A DNA stretch of 15,797 nucleotides from an uncultured Eubacteriales bacterium (GCA_900545925.1 URAZ01000060.1:1-15797); one strand, 5' to 3'; shown: positions 6,681 through 13,835, numbered from the stretch's first letter. A program made the numbers and translations. Notes: generated by a model not told the origin, from the letters alone.

Positions 6681-6700
6681 AAAACGAAGGAGGCACAGAC

Positions 6701-7855
6701 ATGGCGAAGAAACGGGCAAACGGGGAAGGGAACATCCGAAAGCGGAAAGACGGGCGCTGGGAGGGGCGGTATACGGTCGGTTATGACGAAAAGACCGGAA
6801 AGCGAATCATCAAGAGCGTTCTCGGCAAGACACAAGCAGAGGTAAAAGAGAAACTGGCGAAGGCAGTTGCGGAAGCGGAAACTGTCGATGTGCGGAGAGC
6901 AGACGAGTACACGCTCGGCACATGGCTGCAAACGTGGTACGAGCTCTACGCAAAGCCGCATCTACGGTTCTCGACTGCCGAATACTACCGGCGCGGCATC
7001 GAATTGCATATCACGCCGCGTATTGGCGATATTCCGCTCAAAAAGCTGACCGGACGCGATTTGCAAGGGTTGTACAAGGACTTGCGGGAACACGGACGGC
7101 TCCGCGAAGCGCAGAAGGGAAAGCAGCCGGGGCTGAGTGATTCCACGATCCGCGGCATCCACACAATGCTGCACAACGCGCTCGACCGGGCAGTGAAAGA
7201 ACGCCTGATTGTCAGAAATCCAGCGGACGACTGCGTACCGCCGAAAATTCCGAAGCACGAAATGAAGATCCTGCCGCCAGAACAAATCAAGTCTTACCTA
7301 ACCGCAGCAGAGCAGCGCGGTGTCCTGCCGATGTTCTATCTGGAACTCATCAGCGGCTTGCGCAAAGGTGAACTGGTTGCGCTGCAATGGTCGGACTTGG
7401 ACATCGAAAACAAGACGATTTCCGTCAGCAAGCAGGCCGGACGCAACAACGCAGGCGAGCCGGACATCACGCGCCCGAAAACGGAAAACTCCATCCGCAA
7501 AATCTCAATACCGCAGGATGCCGTCGATCTGCTGGTCGCAGAACACCAAAAGCATCCCGGCAGCCCATGGATGTTCCCGTCACCCAAGACAGGCGAAATG
7601 TACCACCCCGATTCGGTGGTCAACATCCACAAGAAGATTTTGAAGGACGCAGGACTGGAACACCTGAGATTTCATGACTTGCGACACACATTCGCGACCT
7701 TGGCACTACAAAACGGCGTGGACGTGAAAACTGTATCGAGTATGCTCGGCCACTTCGACGCGGGCTTCACGCTGAGAACCTACACCCACGTCACGCGGCA
7801 AATGCAGGAGAGCGCCGCCGAAAAGATGGGTAATTTCATGGCACAAGTGATGTGA
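6701..7855 (+). CDS. int: Tyrosine site-specific integrase (complete)
   Basis: A 384-residue tyrosine recombinase that inserts and excises the element at an attachment site. The N-terminal arm-binding region (about 1-60) is a basic three-strand type (GEGNIRKRKDGRWEGRYTVG). The core-binding helical domain is about 70-170 and the catalytic domain about 190-375. Catalytic residues are all present: Arg221 (SGLRKGEL), Lys260 (TRPKTENS), His325 and Arg328 (FHDLRHTFATL), His351 (LGHF) and Tyr361 (RTYTHV). The start at 6701 follows AAGGAGG with a 7-base spacer; an upstream in-frame ATG at 6647 is rejected. The 3' end faces a tRNA-Thr fragment about 170 bp away, the expected place for the att site. 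It should be active. Confidence 0.95.
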   Translation: MAKKRANGEGNIRKRKDGRWEGRYTVGYDEKTGKRIIKSVLGKTQAEVKEKLAKAVAEAETVDVRRADEYTLGTWLQTWYELYAKPHLRFSTAEYYRRGIELHITPRIGDIPLKKLTGRDLQGLYKDLREHGRLREAQKGKQPGLSDSTIRGIHTMLHNALDRAVKERLIVRNPADDCVPPKIPKHEMKILPPEQIKSYLTAAEQRGVLPMFYLELISGLRKGELVALQWSDLDIENKTISVSKQAGRNNAGEPDITRPKTENSIRKISIPQDAVDLLVAEHQKHPGSPWMFPSPKTGEMYHPDSVVNIHKKILKDAGLEHLRFHDLRHTFATLALQNGVDVKTVSSMLGHFDAGFTLRTYTHVTRQMQESAAEKMGNFMAQVM

Positions 7856-7873
7856 ACAAGCAGCAAAAAACAC

Positions 7874-7916
7874 AGAGCGGCGGAGAGGATACCAAGCATA
7901 TCCTCTCCGCCGCTCT
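7874..7916 (+). terminator. Strong terminator after the integrase
   Basis: A perfect 18-bp stem (7874-7891 with 7899-7916) and a 7-base loop lie about 18 bases after the integrase stop. The T tract is short (TTT), while on the other strand the stem is followed by an A-run complement (TTTTTT), so it may stop transcription from both sides and insulate the integrase from the att region. Confidence 0.8.
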
Positions 7917-7923
7917 TTGGACA

Positions 7924-7952
7924 TTTCGCCGTGTGGGTCACGGTGTGGGTCA
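7924..7952 (+). repeat. Arm-type direct repeats, left of att core
   Basis: GTGTGGGTCA occurs at 7931-7940 and 7943-7952 (12-bp period), preceded by TTTCGCC. The same block recurs at 8178-8206. Paired direct repeats on each side of an attachment core are the usual form of integrase arm-binding sites; this function is inferred. Confidence 0.6.
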
Positions 7953-7992
7953 GGCGGTTTTGACACCTGAAAAACCGAACAAATAAAAGAGA

Positions 7993-8026
7993 AAACCGGT
8001 GAAAATCTCACGATTTTCACCGGTTT
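7993..8026 (-). terminator. Terminator carried with the tRNA fragment
   Basis: A perfect 15-bp stem (7993-8007 with 8012-8026) with a TCAC loop. Read on the minus strand it lies directly after the tRNA CCA end and is followed by a T-rich run (TTTTCTCTTTTATT). An element that brings its own tRNA 3' end would also need to restore a terminator, and this fits that role. Confidence 0.75.
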
Positions 8027-8027
8027 C

Positions 8028-8072
8028 TGGAGCTAGTGGCCGGACTTGAACCGGCGACCTGCTGATTACGAA
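8028..8072 (-). other. Attachment core: 3' fragment of tRNA-Thr(CGT)
   Basis: Read on the minus strand, the 45 bases are the last part of a tRNA: anticodon loop TTCGTAA (anticodon CGT, Thr), 3' anticodon stem TCAGC, variable loop, T arm GCCGG-TTCAAGT-CCGGC, acceptor strand CACTAGC, discriminator T and encoded CCA. The sequence further 5' does not pair with the acceptor or anticodon stems, so this is not a complete gene. Such fragments mark the displaced att site of elements that integrate into tRNA 3' ends, with crossover in or near the anticodon loop. Arm-type repeats flank it on both sides, as expected for the junction of two tandem elements. Confidence 0.85.
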
Positions 8073-8078
8073 GAGTAG

Positions 8079-8103
8079 AAAAAACGCAAAAACAACGTTT
8101 TTT
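8079..8103. other. Short inverted repeat beside the att core
   Basis: AAAAAACG (8079-8086) and CGTTTTTT (8096-8103) can form an 8-bp stem at the start of element 2. The T run makes it a possible weak terminator for transcripts leaving element 1, or part of an integrase-bound att structure. Confidence 0.35.
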
Positions 8104-8177
8104 GGTCGTTTCCAGCACTTTCCGCTCGGAAATGGATGCTCTTTGCACCTCTTATTTTCGCTGTTTCCGTCCGCTCG

Positions 8178-8206
8178 TTTCGCCGTGTGGGTCAGCGTGT
8201 GGGTCA
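8178..8206 (+). repeat. Arm-type direct repeats, right of att core
   Basis: GTGTGGGTCA at 8185-8194 and 8197-8206, with TTTCGCC before it, repeats the block at 7924-7952 with only the 2-base spacer changed (GC for CG). It lies about 105 bp from the tRNA fragment, in the left end of element 2. Probably the opposite arm for integrase binding. Confidence 0.6.
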
Positions 8207-8220
8207 AACCAGAAAACCCA

Positions 8221-8250
8221 GCGCAAAAACTGCGCCGCAGTAATCAAAGA
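8221..8250 (+). repeat. 30-bp CTGCGCCGCAG repeat, copy 2
   Basis: Matches 15199-15228 at 29 of 30 positions. With that copy it brackets the whole cargo of element 2 as a direct repeat about 7 kb apart. Beyond the 30 bp, the flanks of this copy do not resemble the integrase leader that follows copies 1 and 3. Confidence 0.7.
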
Positions 8251-8339
8251 TGAAGTCCATTTGTCGGATGAACATAAACCCTCTGAGTTGGAAGTATAAG
8301 GCGATATCGAAAAAATATCTTCCGTAAGTGCAGAGAGTG

Positions 8340-8348
8340 TGGTATACT
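8340..8348 (+). promoter_or_regulatory. Extended -10 promoter of the conflict operon
   Basis: TGG-TATACT (8340-8348) fits the extended -10 form (TGnTATAAT with one mismatch), and no good -35 is seen 16-18 bases upstream. It would start a transcript near 8355, just before the GNAT-like gene. Confidence 0.5.
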
Positions 8349-8380
8349 AGCAATGAAAGTACATGAAAATGGGTGATACG

Positions 8381-8908
8381 ATGCTGAATCTCTATGTTTT
8401 GGATGCTGTGTCCAGCGAAAAGGTTCCTGCGGAAATAGATCCTGCGTCAAAAGAGGATCTTGCTGCAACACATGACTGGCAGACAAACTGGGAATCAACA
8501 TATGTGAGGCAACTGCCCAATAAAGTCGCGCTTCATCGAAAAGACAATTACGAACTGCTTGGTCTGATGTCCTATGAACTGGATGAACGTGGGCTTGCAG
8601 TTGAGGTTCTCTACATGGAGAGCGCACGGCACAGCAACGCAAATCTTCTTCATGCGACAGGCGAGGCCAAGCGATATATCGGCATTGCAAAGGCAATGTT
8701 TGCATATGCCGTCCAGATATCCAAGGAAGCTGGATTTGACGGCGTACTCATTTTTAAGGCGAAAACGAGCGAATTATTGGAATACTATATGCGCGAATTT
8801 GGCGCGCGGCAGGTCGGGGCCTATGATCCGTTCCGTCTTGTTCTTTGGGAAGACGCCGCAGAAGCGCTCATTTCTGAATATAGGAGGGATGAATATGAAT
8901 CGATCTGA
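8381..8908 (+). CDS. GNAT-like acyltransferase-fold protein
   Basis: A 175-residue protein. GNAT features are a central strand pair (ELLGLMSYELDERGLAVEVLYM), a loop RYIGIA (98-103) matching the RxxGxG/A acetyl-CoA phosphate-binding motif, the following helix AKAMFAYAVQISKEAG, a strand DGVLIFKAK and the helix and strand ELLEYYMREFGARQV. The substrate is unknown. Three in-frame ATGs exist (8363, 8369, 8381); 8381 is chosen because GGGTGA lies just before it, although 8363 is possible. It is the first gene of an operon with a 70-residue protein and the primase-helicase, and overlaps the second gene by 14 bases. It could modify a protein or RNA as part of the conflict system, or act as a toxin; the sequence does not decide. 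Confidence 0.6.
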   Translation: MLNLYVLDAVSSEKVPAEIDPASKEDLAATHDWQTNWESTYVRQLPNKVALHRKDNYELLGLMSYELDERGLAVEVLYMESARHSNANLLHATGEAKRYIGIAKAMFAYAVQISKEAGFDGVLIFKAKTSELLEYYMREFGARQVGAYDPFRLVLWEDAAEALISEYRRDEYESI

Positions 8909-9107
8909 ATTGCTCCACGCGGAAGAATCCGGAGCTGCCAGCGGATGGGTTTCGCCGCTGAGTCAGGAGGACAGGGAGTATTTCGCCTATCTGCGCAGGG
9001 TCTTCAAGCGCTACAATATCACCCCGTCTAAGGCAACACGCCTGGAATATGATTTCGTTATCCGCGTGGCGGAAAGCGAGTTTTATCTGCAAAAAGCAAA
9101 CGCCTGA
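8895..9107 (+). CDS. Small protein of unknown family in the conflict operon
   Basis: A 70-residue protein. The start at 8895 is preferred over ATG 8889 because GGAGGG (8883-8888) directly abuts 8889 but sits 6 bases from 8895. It overlaps the end of the GNAT-like gene and ends 23 bases before the primase-helicase, so the three form an operon. The protein appears all-helical: SQEDREYFAYLRRVFKRYNI, then TPSKATRLEYDFVIRVAESE. It has no signal peptide or membrane segment. It may be an adaptor or antitoxin-like partner of one of its neighbours, judging by size and position only. No family is recognised. Confidence 0.65.
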   Translation: MNRSELLHAEESGAASGWVSPLSQEDREYFAYLRRVFKRYNITPSKATRLEYDFVIRVAESEFYLQKANA

Positions 9108-9130
9108 CACTGTCAGAGAAGGAGCGGGCC

Positions 9131-12091
9131 ATGGATACACTGCAAGCCCGGATCGTGCAGCTTGAACAGGAAAACGCGGCGCTGCGGGCGCTGCTCAAAA
9201 AGCACGGGATTGCGTATCCGGAGACGGCTGAAAATCAAATATCCGCGATTGCCAATCAGGGCAGCCGTATGCTTCAAAACGAGGTCACACCGCAGATGGT
9301 CTCGTTTTTCTATACCTATTTCAGAGGCCGCAAAGATGTATACAGCGTCCGCAGCCGCCCAAAGGACGGAAAAGCGGGTTATTTTCCGGCCTGTACGCAT
9401 TTTTGGGATCACAAACTCTGCCCGAAAACGACAGGGCAGAAAATTGCCTGCAGGGACTGCCCGAACCGGTCCTATAAGCCGCTGAACATCCGCGCTCTGC
9501 TCGCCCATCTGAAAGGCGAGCGGGAGGACAGCAGCGATGTCGTCGGCATCTATCCGCTGCTCCCGGACGATACCTGCTATTTCCTTGTGTTCGATTTCGA
9601 CGACCACGAGGGCACGTTTCAGGGCAGCGAAAAAACGGTCTCATGGCGGGACGAAGTCGACGCGCTCCGCAAAATATGCGAACTGGAACAGATCGACGCA
9701 CTGGTCGAGCGCTCCCGTTCCGGGCAGGGCGCGCATGTCTGGATCTTCTTTTCTGAGCCCGTTTCCGCACAGAAGGCACGGCAGTTTGGAACAGCACTGC
9801 TGACAAAGGGTGCGGAGGTGGTCAGCCTGAAAAGCTTTCGCGCATATGATCGAATGCTGCCATTGCAGGAGCATCTGCCGGAGGGAAAGCTCGGCAATCT
9901 GATTGCGCTGCCGCTGCAGGGCCGGGCGCTGCGGAATGGAAACAGCGCGTTTGTCGACGAAAACTGGAATGCGTACCCGGATCAATGGGGTGCACTGAAA
10001 AGCGCAAGAAAGCTGAGCGTAAAGGAAATCGAGGATAAAATCGCGGCATGGACACCGGAAGCAGGGCTTCTTGGACAACTGGCCGAGGAACCGCAGGAGG
10101 CGGAGGAAAACACGCAGAAAAGCTTCCTGCCGGAGAAGCCGTGGAGAAAAACAGAGCTTACACTGCACCCGGAGGATGTGGAGGGCGCGGTCGATCTTGT
10201 ATATGCCAACGGTGTTTATATTAAAAGCACGAATCTCAAGCCGCGGCTTCAAAACCAGCTCCGCAGGCTTGCAGCCTATAAAAACCCGGAATTCCATAAG
10301 AAGCTGGCCATGGGCTTTTCAACGCTTGGAATACCGCGCATTGTCTATTGCGGCCATGACGACGGCGATTTTATCTGCCTCCCGCGTGGCTGTGTGGAGA
10401 GGCTGAAGGAGTTGTTGGAGGAAGCAGCAATTCCATATCACATCACAGACGAACGGCAGTCGGACCGCAAAATCAAGGTTTCCTTCGCTGGGCAGCTATA
10501 CCCAGAGCAGCAGCGCGCAGCGGACGCGCTACTGGCGCATGACATCGGCGTTCTAAGCGCAGCGACGGCTTTTGGCAAAACTGCCGTCGCCGCTTACCTG
10601 ATTGCGGCGCGGCGGGTCAATACGCTGGTTCTGGTCGATAATGCCGAGATATTGAAAAACTGGCAGGAGGATCTGCAAAAATTCCTGACGATTGAAGAAA
10701 AACCACCGACCTACACAACGCCGGCGGGCCGCGTCAAGTGGCGGATAAGCGTGATCGGCAAATTACAGGGCGGTCAAAACACCCTGACCGGAATTCTTGA
10801 CGTTGCGATGATCCCGTCGCTGGGAAAAAGCGAACGACTGGAAGAACTCGTGCAGGGCTACGGCATGGTGCTCATGGACGAGTGCCACCATGCGGGCGCG
10901 GATACGGATACTGCCGTGCTGCGTTCCGTTACGGCGAAGTATGTTTACGGCCTGACCGCGACACCGAAGCGCGACGACGGGCAGGATCGAAAGATTTTCC
11001 TGCAGCTCGGTCCGATCCGCTTCCGGTACACGGCGAAGGATCGTGCGAAGAAGCAGGGCATCGGCCATTATGTCTATCCCCGTTTTACAAGGTTTGTTCA
11101 CCTTTCCGAGAAACCGCCCGCGATGGCAGAATTAAATCAGCTGGTGATCGAAAGCGAAGACCGCAACGCGCAGATTCTCTCGGATACGATCGCCTGCGTC
11201 CAAAATGGGCGGACGCCGCTGGTTATGACGAAGTACAAGGAGCATGCAAGGCTGCTGTATCAGCGCTTGCAGGGGAGTGCAGACCACGTTTTCCTGCTGC
11301 AGGGCGGAAAGAGCAGCAAAGAACGCGCGCAAGTCCGGAACGCGCTGCTGGCCGTGCCGGAAACAGACACGTTGATCGTGGTCGCCATCGGCAAATATAT
11401 CGGCGAGGGCTTCAATCTGCCGCGCCTCGATACGCTGCTGCTGGCCATGCCGATCTCGTGGCAGGGGAATGTCGAACAGTACGCGGGCCGTCTGAACCGC
11501 GACTACGACGGCAAACAGGATGTGATCATTTTTGACTATATCGACGCGCACGTGCCGACGCTGGAACGTATGTACCATAAGCGCCTGCGCGCTTATCGCC
11601 AGATCGGCTTCGAGATCTGCGCAAACCTGCAAGCTGCGCAGGAGGAGAAGACTGGCACTATTTTCGACGCGCAGACCTACACACCAGTCTATGAACGCGA
11701 TCTGCAAGCCGCGCAGCGAGAGATCCTGATTTCCAGCCCCGCACTGAGTCGCAAAAAGGTCACATATTTTCTGGAACTCCTGCGCGAACGGCAGAAAGCG
11801 GGTGTCCAGATCAAAATTCTCACGCTTGCCCCCGATGCGCAGGACACATATCAGGCCGCTGAGAAAATCGCCCTGTTGCGCCAGTGTGGCATTGAGGTGC
11901 TCCCATCCAAAGCCTGCCGCGAGCACTTCGCGATCCTAGACCGCCGCCTCGTCTGGTACGGCAGCATGAACCTACTGTCAAACGAAAAACCCGACGACAA
12001 CCTGATCCGCCTCCCAGACGAACAAATCGCACAGGAGCTGCTGGAAATCGCCGTGCAAGCTGATTCTGCTTCGGAGAACAAAACCGGATAA
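9131..12091 (+). CDS. AEP primase - SF2 helicase - PLD fusion protein (TOTE conflict-system type)
   Basis: A 986-residue multidomain protein; ATG follows AAGGAG. Layout: coiled coil (1-25); Cys cluster (Cys88, 97, 107, 110), a likely zinc site; AEP primase domain (about 135-290) with FDFDDHE (metal-binding Asp155/157) and RSGQGAHVWIFF (His202); SF2 helicase with Walker A ATAFGKT (478-484), DECH (583-586), LTATPKR (608-614) and QYAGRLNR (783-790); C-terminal phospholipase D-like domain (about 850-975) ending in CREHFAILD and VWYGSMNLL. The domain order matches the primase/helicase proteins of TOTE conflict systems, predicted to act on foreign nucleic acid. In the PLD motif the usual HxK is R930-E-H932, so nuclease activity is doubtful. 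It is third in its operon. Function is predicted from domains, not shown. Confidence 0.85.
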   Translation: MDTLQARIVQLEQENAALRALLKKHGIAYPETAENQISAIANQGSRMLQNEVTPQMVSFFYTYFRGRKDVYSVRSRPKDGKAGYFPACTHFWDHKLCPKTTGQKIACRDCPNRSYKPLNIRALLAHLKGEREDSSDVVGIYPLLPDDTCYFLVFDFDDHEGTFQGSEKTVSWRDEVDALRKICELEQIDALVERSRSGQGAHVWIFFSEPVSAQKARQFGTALLTKGAEVVSLKSFRAYDRMLPLQEHLPEGKLGNLIALPLQGRALRNGNSAFVDENWNAYPDQWGALKSARKLSVKEIEDKIAAWTPEAGLLGQLAEEPQEAEENTQKSFLPEKPWRKTELTLHPEDVEGAVDLVYANGVYIKSTNLKPRLQNQLRRLAAYKNPEFHKKLAMGFSTLGIPRIVYCGHDDGDFICLPRGCVERLKELLEEAAIPYHITDERQSDRKIKVSFAGQLYPEQQRAADALLAHDIGVLSAATAFGKTAVAAYLIAARRVNTLVLVDNAEILKNWQEDLQKFLTIEEKPPTYTTPAGRVKWRISVIGKLQGGQNTLTGILDVAMIPSLGKSERLEELVQGYGMVLMDECHHAGADTDTAVLRSVTAKYVYGLTATPKRDDGQDRKIFLQLGPIRFRYTAKDRAKKQGIGHYVYPRFTRFVHLSEKPPAMAELNQLVIESEDRNAQILSDTIACVQNGRTPLVMTKYKEHARLLYQRLQGSADHVFLLQGGKSSKERAQVRNALLAVPETDTLIVVAIGKYIGEGFNLPRLDTLLLAMPISWQGNVEQYAGRLNRDYDGKQDVIIFDYIDAHVPTLERMYHKRLRAYRQIGFEICANLQAAQEEKTGTIFDAQTYTPVYERDLQAAQREILISSPALSRKKVTYFLELLRERQKAGVQIKILTLAPDAQDTYQAAEKIALLRQCGIEVLPSKACREHFAILDRRLVWYGSMNLLSNEKPDDNLIRLPDEQIAQELLEIAVQADSASENKTG

Positions 12092-12101
12092 TACGCCGCC
12101 T

Positions 12102-12355
12102 CCACACTGTCGCGCCTGTGTCGGCAGTTTGTGCGGCTTTCGCAGCCCAGCCGAGCGTGTACCAGCCGGAAGCCCGAAGACCGGACGTTGCGCCGGTGTG
12201 CGGGAGCGTTGCGGAAATGGCAAACGCAGAAGAAGGATGCCTGCAGGCGGCTTTCGGCAGAGGGAGAAGCCGCAAGCGGCGAAGCAGGACAAAGCCGCGG
12301 GGTCGTGCGCATCCCGCGGCGGTCACATCTGCCCGCCGTGCGGGCAGTTTCGGGG
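12102..12355 (+). ncRNA. Structured GC-rich non-coding repeat, copy B (putative RNA)
   Basis: Homologue of 1161-1414, starting about 10 bases after the primase-helicase stop. Shared helices: CCTG (12115-12118) with CGGG (12201-12204) and GTCGGC (12120-12125) with GCCGGT (12192-12197), where an A-copy T-A pair has become C-G and other changes are wobble-compatible; TGCG/CGCA (12132-12135/12141-12144); GCCGC/GCGGC; and the terminal CTGCCCGC/GCGGGCAG hairpin (12329-12336/12340-12347). At the position of the CTGGCGC hairpin of copy A it has an unrelated but perfect 8-bp stem, GCCGCGGG/CCCGCGGC (12294-12301/12313-12320). That pattern supports selection on structure. RNA function and strand are inferred. 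Confidence 0.55.
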
Positions 12356-12410
12356 ATTTACGAAGGAGTTGTTGAGCGGGCAAAAATAGCACCTGTGGGG
12401 TCATGATTTG

Positions 12411-12444
12411 AAAAAAGCCCGCCGTTTCAAGGAAAACGACGGGG
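12411..12444 (-). terminator. Rho-independent terminator of the MFS gene
   Basis: On the minus strand, CCCGTCGTTTTC pairs with GAAACGGCGGG (one wobble, one bulge) with a 3-base loop, followed by CTTTTTT (complement of 12411-12418). It lies about 30 bases after the MFS stop and separates it from the structured repeat on the opposite strand. Confidence 0.85.
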
Positions 12445-12475
12445 TTCAACGGAAATAGTGCGCAGAGATAGCGCG

Positions 12476-13729
12476 TTATTGCGGGACGCCGGGTTGGGCC
12501 GCGTTTGGGCGGCTGGCCAGCACCTGCTGCACCTGACGCCGACGCAGGAACACTGTTAGCCAGCACACGAGCATAGTGGTCAGACCGCAGATGGTCATGC
12601 AGAGCCGGTAGTCCAGGACCTCCCCCAGCGCGCCGATGGCCAGCGACAGCACCGCGCCCGCCGCCGTGCAGAGCAAAGATTCATAGGCGTTGAGCCGGGC
12701 ACGCAGCCGGTCTGGGATATAGCGCTGTACTGCTGCTTGACGGATGGTGGCGCTCTGGATCCCCAGAAAGCCGCAGAGAGCCCGGTTTACCAGCATCAAG
12801 GGGTACGGCAGCCACAGGAGGCAGGCGTCCATCAGCTCATAGGTCTGATATACCCCGAACAGGAAGCCGAACCGCTTTCGCTCCGGCAGGGAAAAGCGGT
12901 AGCGGACAACTCCGCCGATGGTACGCCCGGTGAACTCCGCCACAGAGAAAAAGGAATACATGGCGGTGGTGAAGCCCTGCGCCGTGCGGAAGAAAGCAAT
13001 GAGCAGGGGAGCGTAGCCCATAGCCATACCGTTGGTGACGGCCATGTACGTATACAGACCGTGCAGGCCGCGTTCCTGCCGCAGATAATCGGCGGCCTCC
13101 CGGACGTCCCGCCACCAGGTTTTCAGAGACAGCAATGGCTCCTGATCCCGGCGGTTCTCCTGCACATGGATGCTGTTTTCGATGAGGGCGGCCAGCACCG
13201 ACAGTACAGCCTGGATCAGCAGCAGCCGCCCCACGCCCAGAGTATCATACAGCAGCGCCGCCAATGGCATCATCAGGACCTTCAAAACAGGGTAGAGCAT
13301 GGCAGAAACGGTGTATGCCCGCTCCTCCTGCCCCTCCGGCAGCAACAGAGGGTAAAAGCTGTTGTAGGCCAGCTCGTCAAAAGCGCCGAGACACGACACC
13401 AGCAGAGAAAAGGCCAGATAGGCGGTGTAGGAGAAGGCGTTGTGCAGCAGGAAGATCCCCGCTCCGGCGTAGCATACGCCGTTGAGCAGATCGCCCCATA
13501 CCAGAAACGGTTTGCGCGGCAGGCGGTCCATCATGGGGGCGATGATCAGCGGCAGCAGCACCATGGGAATCAGCTGAATGGCCACCGACAGTGCTGCGGC
13601 CAGTGTGCTGCCCGTCTCGTCAAAGACCAGAAAGGACAGGGCAAACTGACTGATAATGCCGCCAGCAGCGCCAAGTGCCGTCGCGGCGGTGATACGGGTA
13701 AAGTCCCGCGTCCAGAGTGTTCGTTTCAT
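12476..13729 (-). CDS. MFS-type exporter (drug/macrolide efflux-like, MFS_3 group)
   Basis: A 417-residue integral membrane protein. The start at 13729 (MKRTLWTRDFTRITAATALG) follows GAGGTGA; 87 codons of open frame before it cross the terminator-like hairpin and are not coding. Hydrophobic segments suggest about 12 transmembrane helices, with the motif-A-like APMMDRLPRKPFLV between helices 2 and 3 and a central cytoplasmic loop near ENSIHVQENRRDQEPLLS. The closest familiar family is MefA-like and related antibiotic or metabolite exporters; the substrate cannot be told from sequence. It lies downstream of an XRE-TPR regulator on the same strand, with a hairpin between. The gene pair is visibly more GC-rich than the rest of the element, suggesting separate acquisition. 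Confidence 0.85.
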   Translation of the reverse strand: MKRTLWTRDFTRITAATALGAAGGIISQFALSFLVFDETGSTLAAALSVAIQLIPMVLLPLIIAPMMDRLPRKPFLVWGDLLNGVCYAGAGIFLLHNAFSYTAYLAFSLLVSCLGAFDELAYNSFYPLLLPEGQEERAYTVSAMLYPVLKVLMMPLAALLYDTLGVGRLLLIQAVLSVLAALIENSIHVQENRRDQEPLLSLKTWWRDVREAADYLRQERGLHGLYTYMAVTNGMAMGYAPLLIAFFRTAQGFTTAMYSFFSVAEFTGRTIGGVVRYRFSLPERKRFGFLFGVYQTYELMDACLLWLPYPLMLVNRALCGFLGIQSATIRQAAVQRYIPDRLRARLNAYESLLCTAAGAVLSLAIGALGEVLDYRLCMTICGLTTMLVCWLTVFLRRRQVQQVLASRPNAAQPGVPQ

Positions 13730-13777
13730 GGCATTCACCTCACTGCTATGATTATCGCATAGCCGCTTACAAAAGAA

Positions 13778-13820
13778 AAGCGGGTCATCATGGGAAAAAT
13801 ATTCCCGTGACGACCCGCTT
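13778..13820 (-). terminator. Terminator or attenuator between the regulator and MFS genes
   Basis: A 19-bp imperfect stem (13802-13820 with 13778-13796; one mismatch, one G-U) and a 5-base loop is followed on the minus strand by TTCTTTTG. It lies 15 bases after the regulator stop and about 50 before the MFS start. It either ends regulator transcripts, leaving the MFS gene to its own promoter, or attenuates read-through into the exporter. Confidence 0.7.
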
Positions 13821-13835
13821 AGATGCACGAAACTG

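Larger units (their letters stand above)
1..8072. mobile_element. Integrative element 1 (partial, left end outside window)
   Basis: The region carries an excisionase-like gene, a winged-HTH gene, a structured non-coding repeat, an RHH-like gene, a sigma/anti-sigma envelope operon and a complete tyrosine integrase. It ends at a 45-bp tRNA-Thr 3' fragment that serves as the attachment core. No relaxase or type IV secretion gene is visible, so the element may be only mobilisable or its transfer genes may lie to the left. The left boundary is not in the window: no second tRNA fragment or arm repeat is seen in 1-515. The boundary call is inferred from the tRNA fragment. Confidence 0.65.

Noticed and set aside
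8028..8072. Functional tRNA-Thr gene
   Set aside because: Only the 3' part from the anticodon loop to CCA is present; the sequence 5' of it cannot form acceptor, D or anticodon stems.
8381..9107. GNAT-type toxin-antitoxin pair
   Set aside because: Known GNAT toxins are usually preceded by an RHH antitoxin; here the small protein follows and shows no RHH pattern. Kept as part of the conflict operon without a toxin claim.
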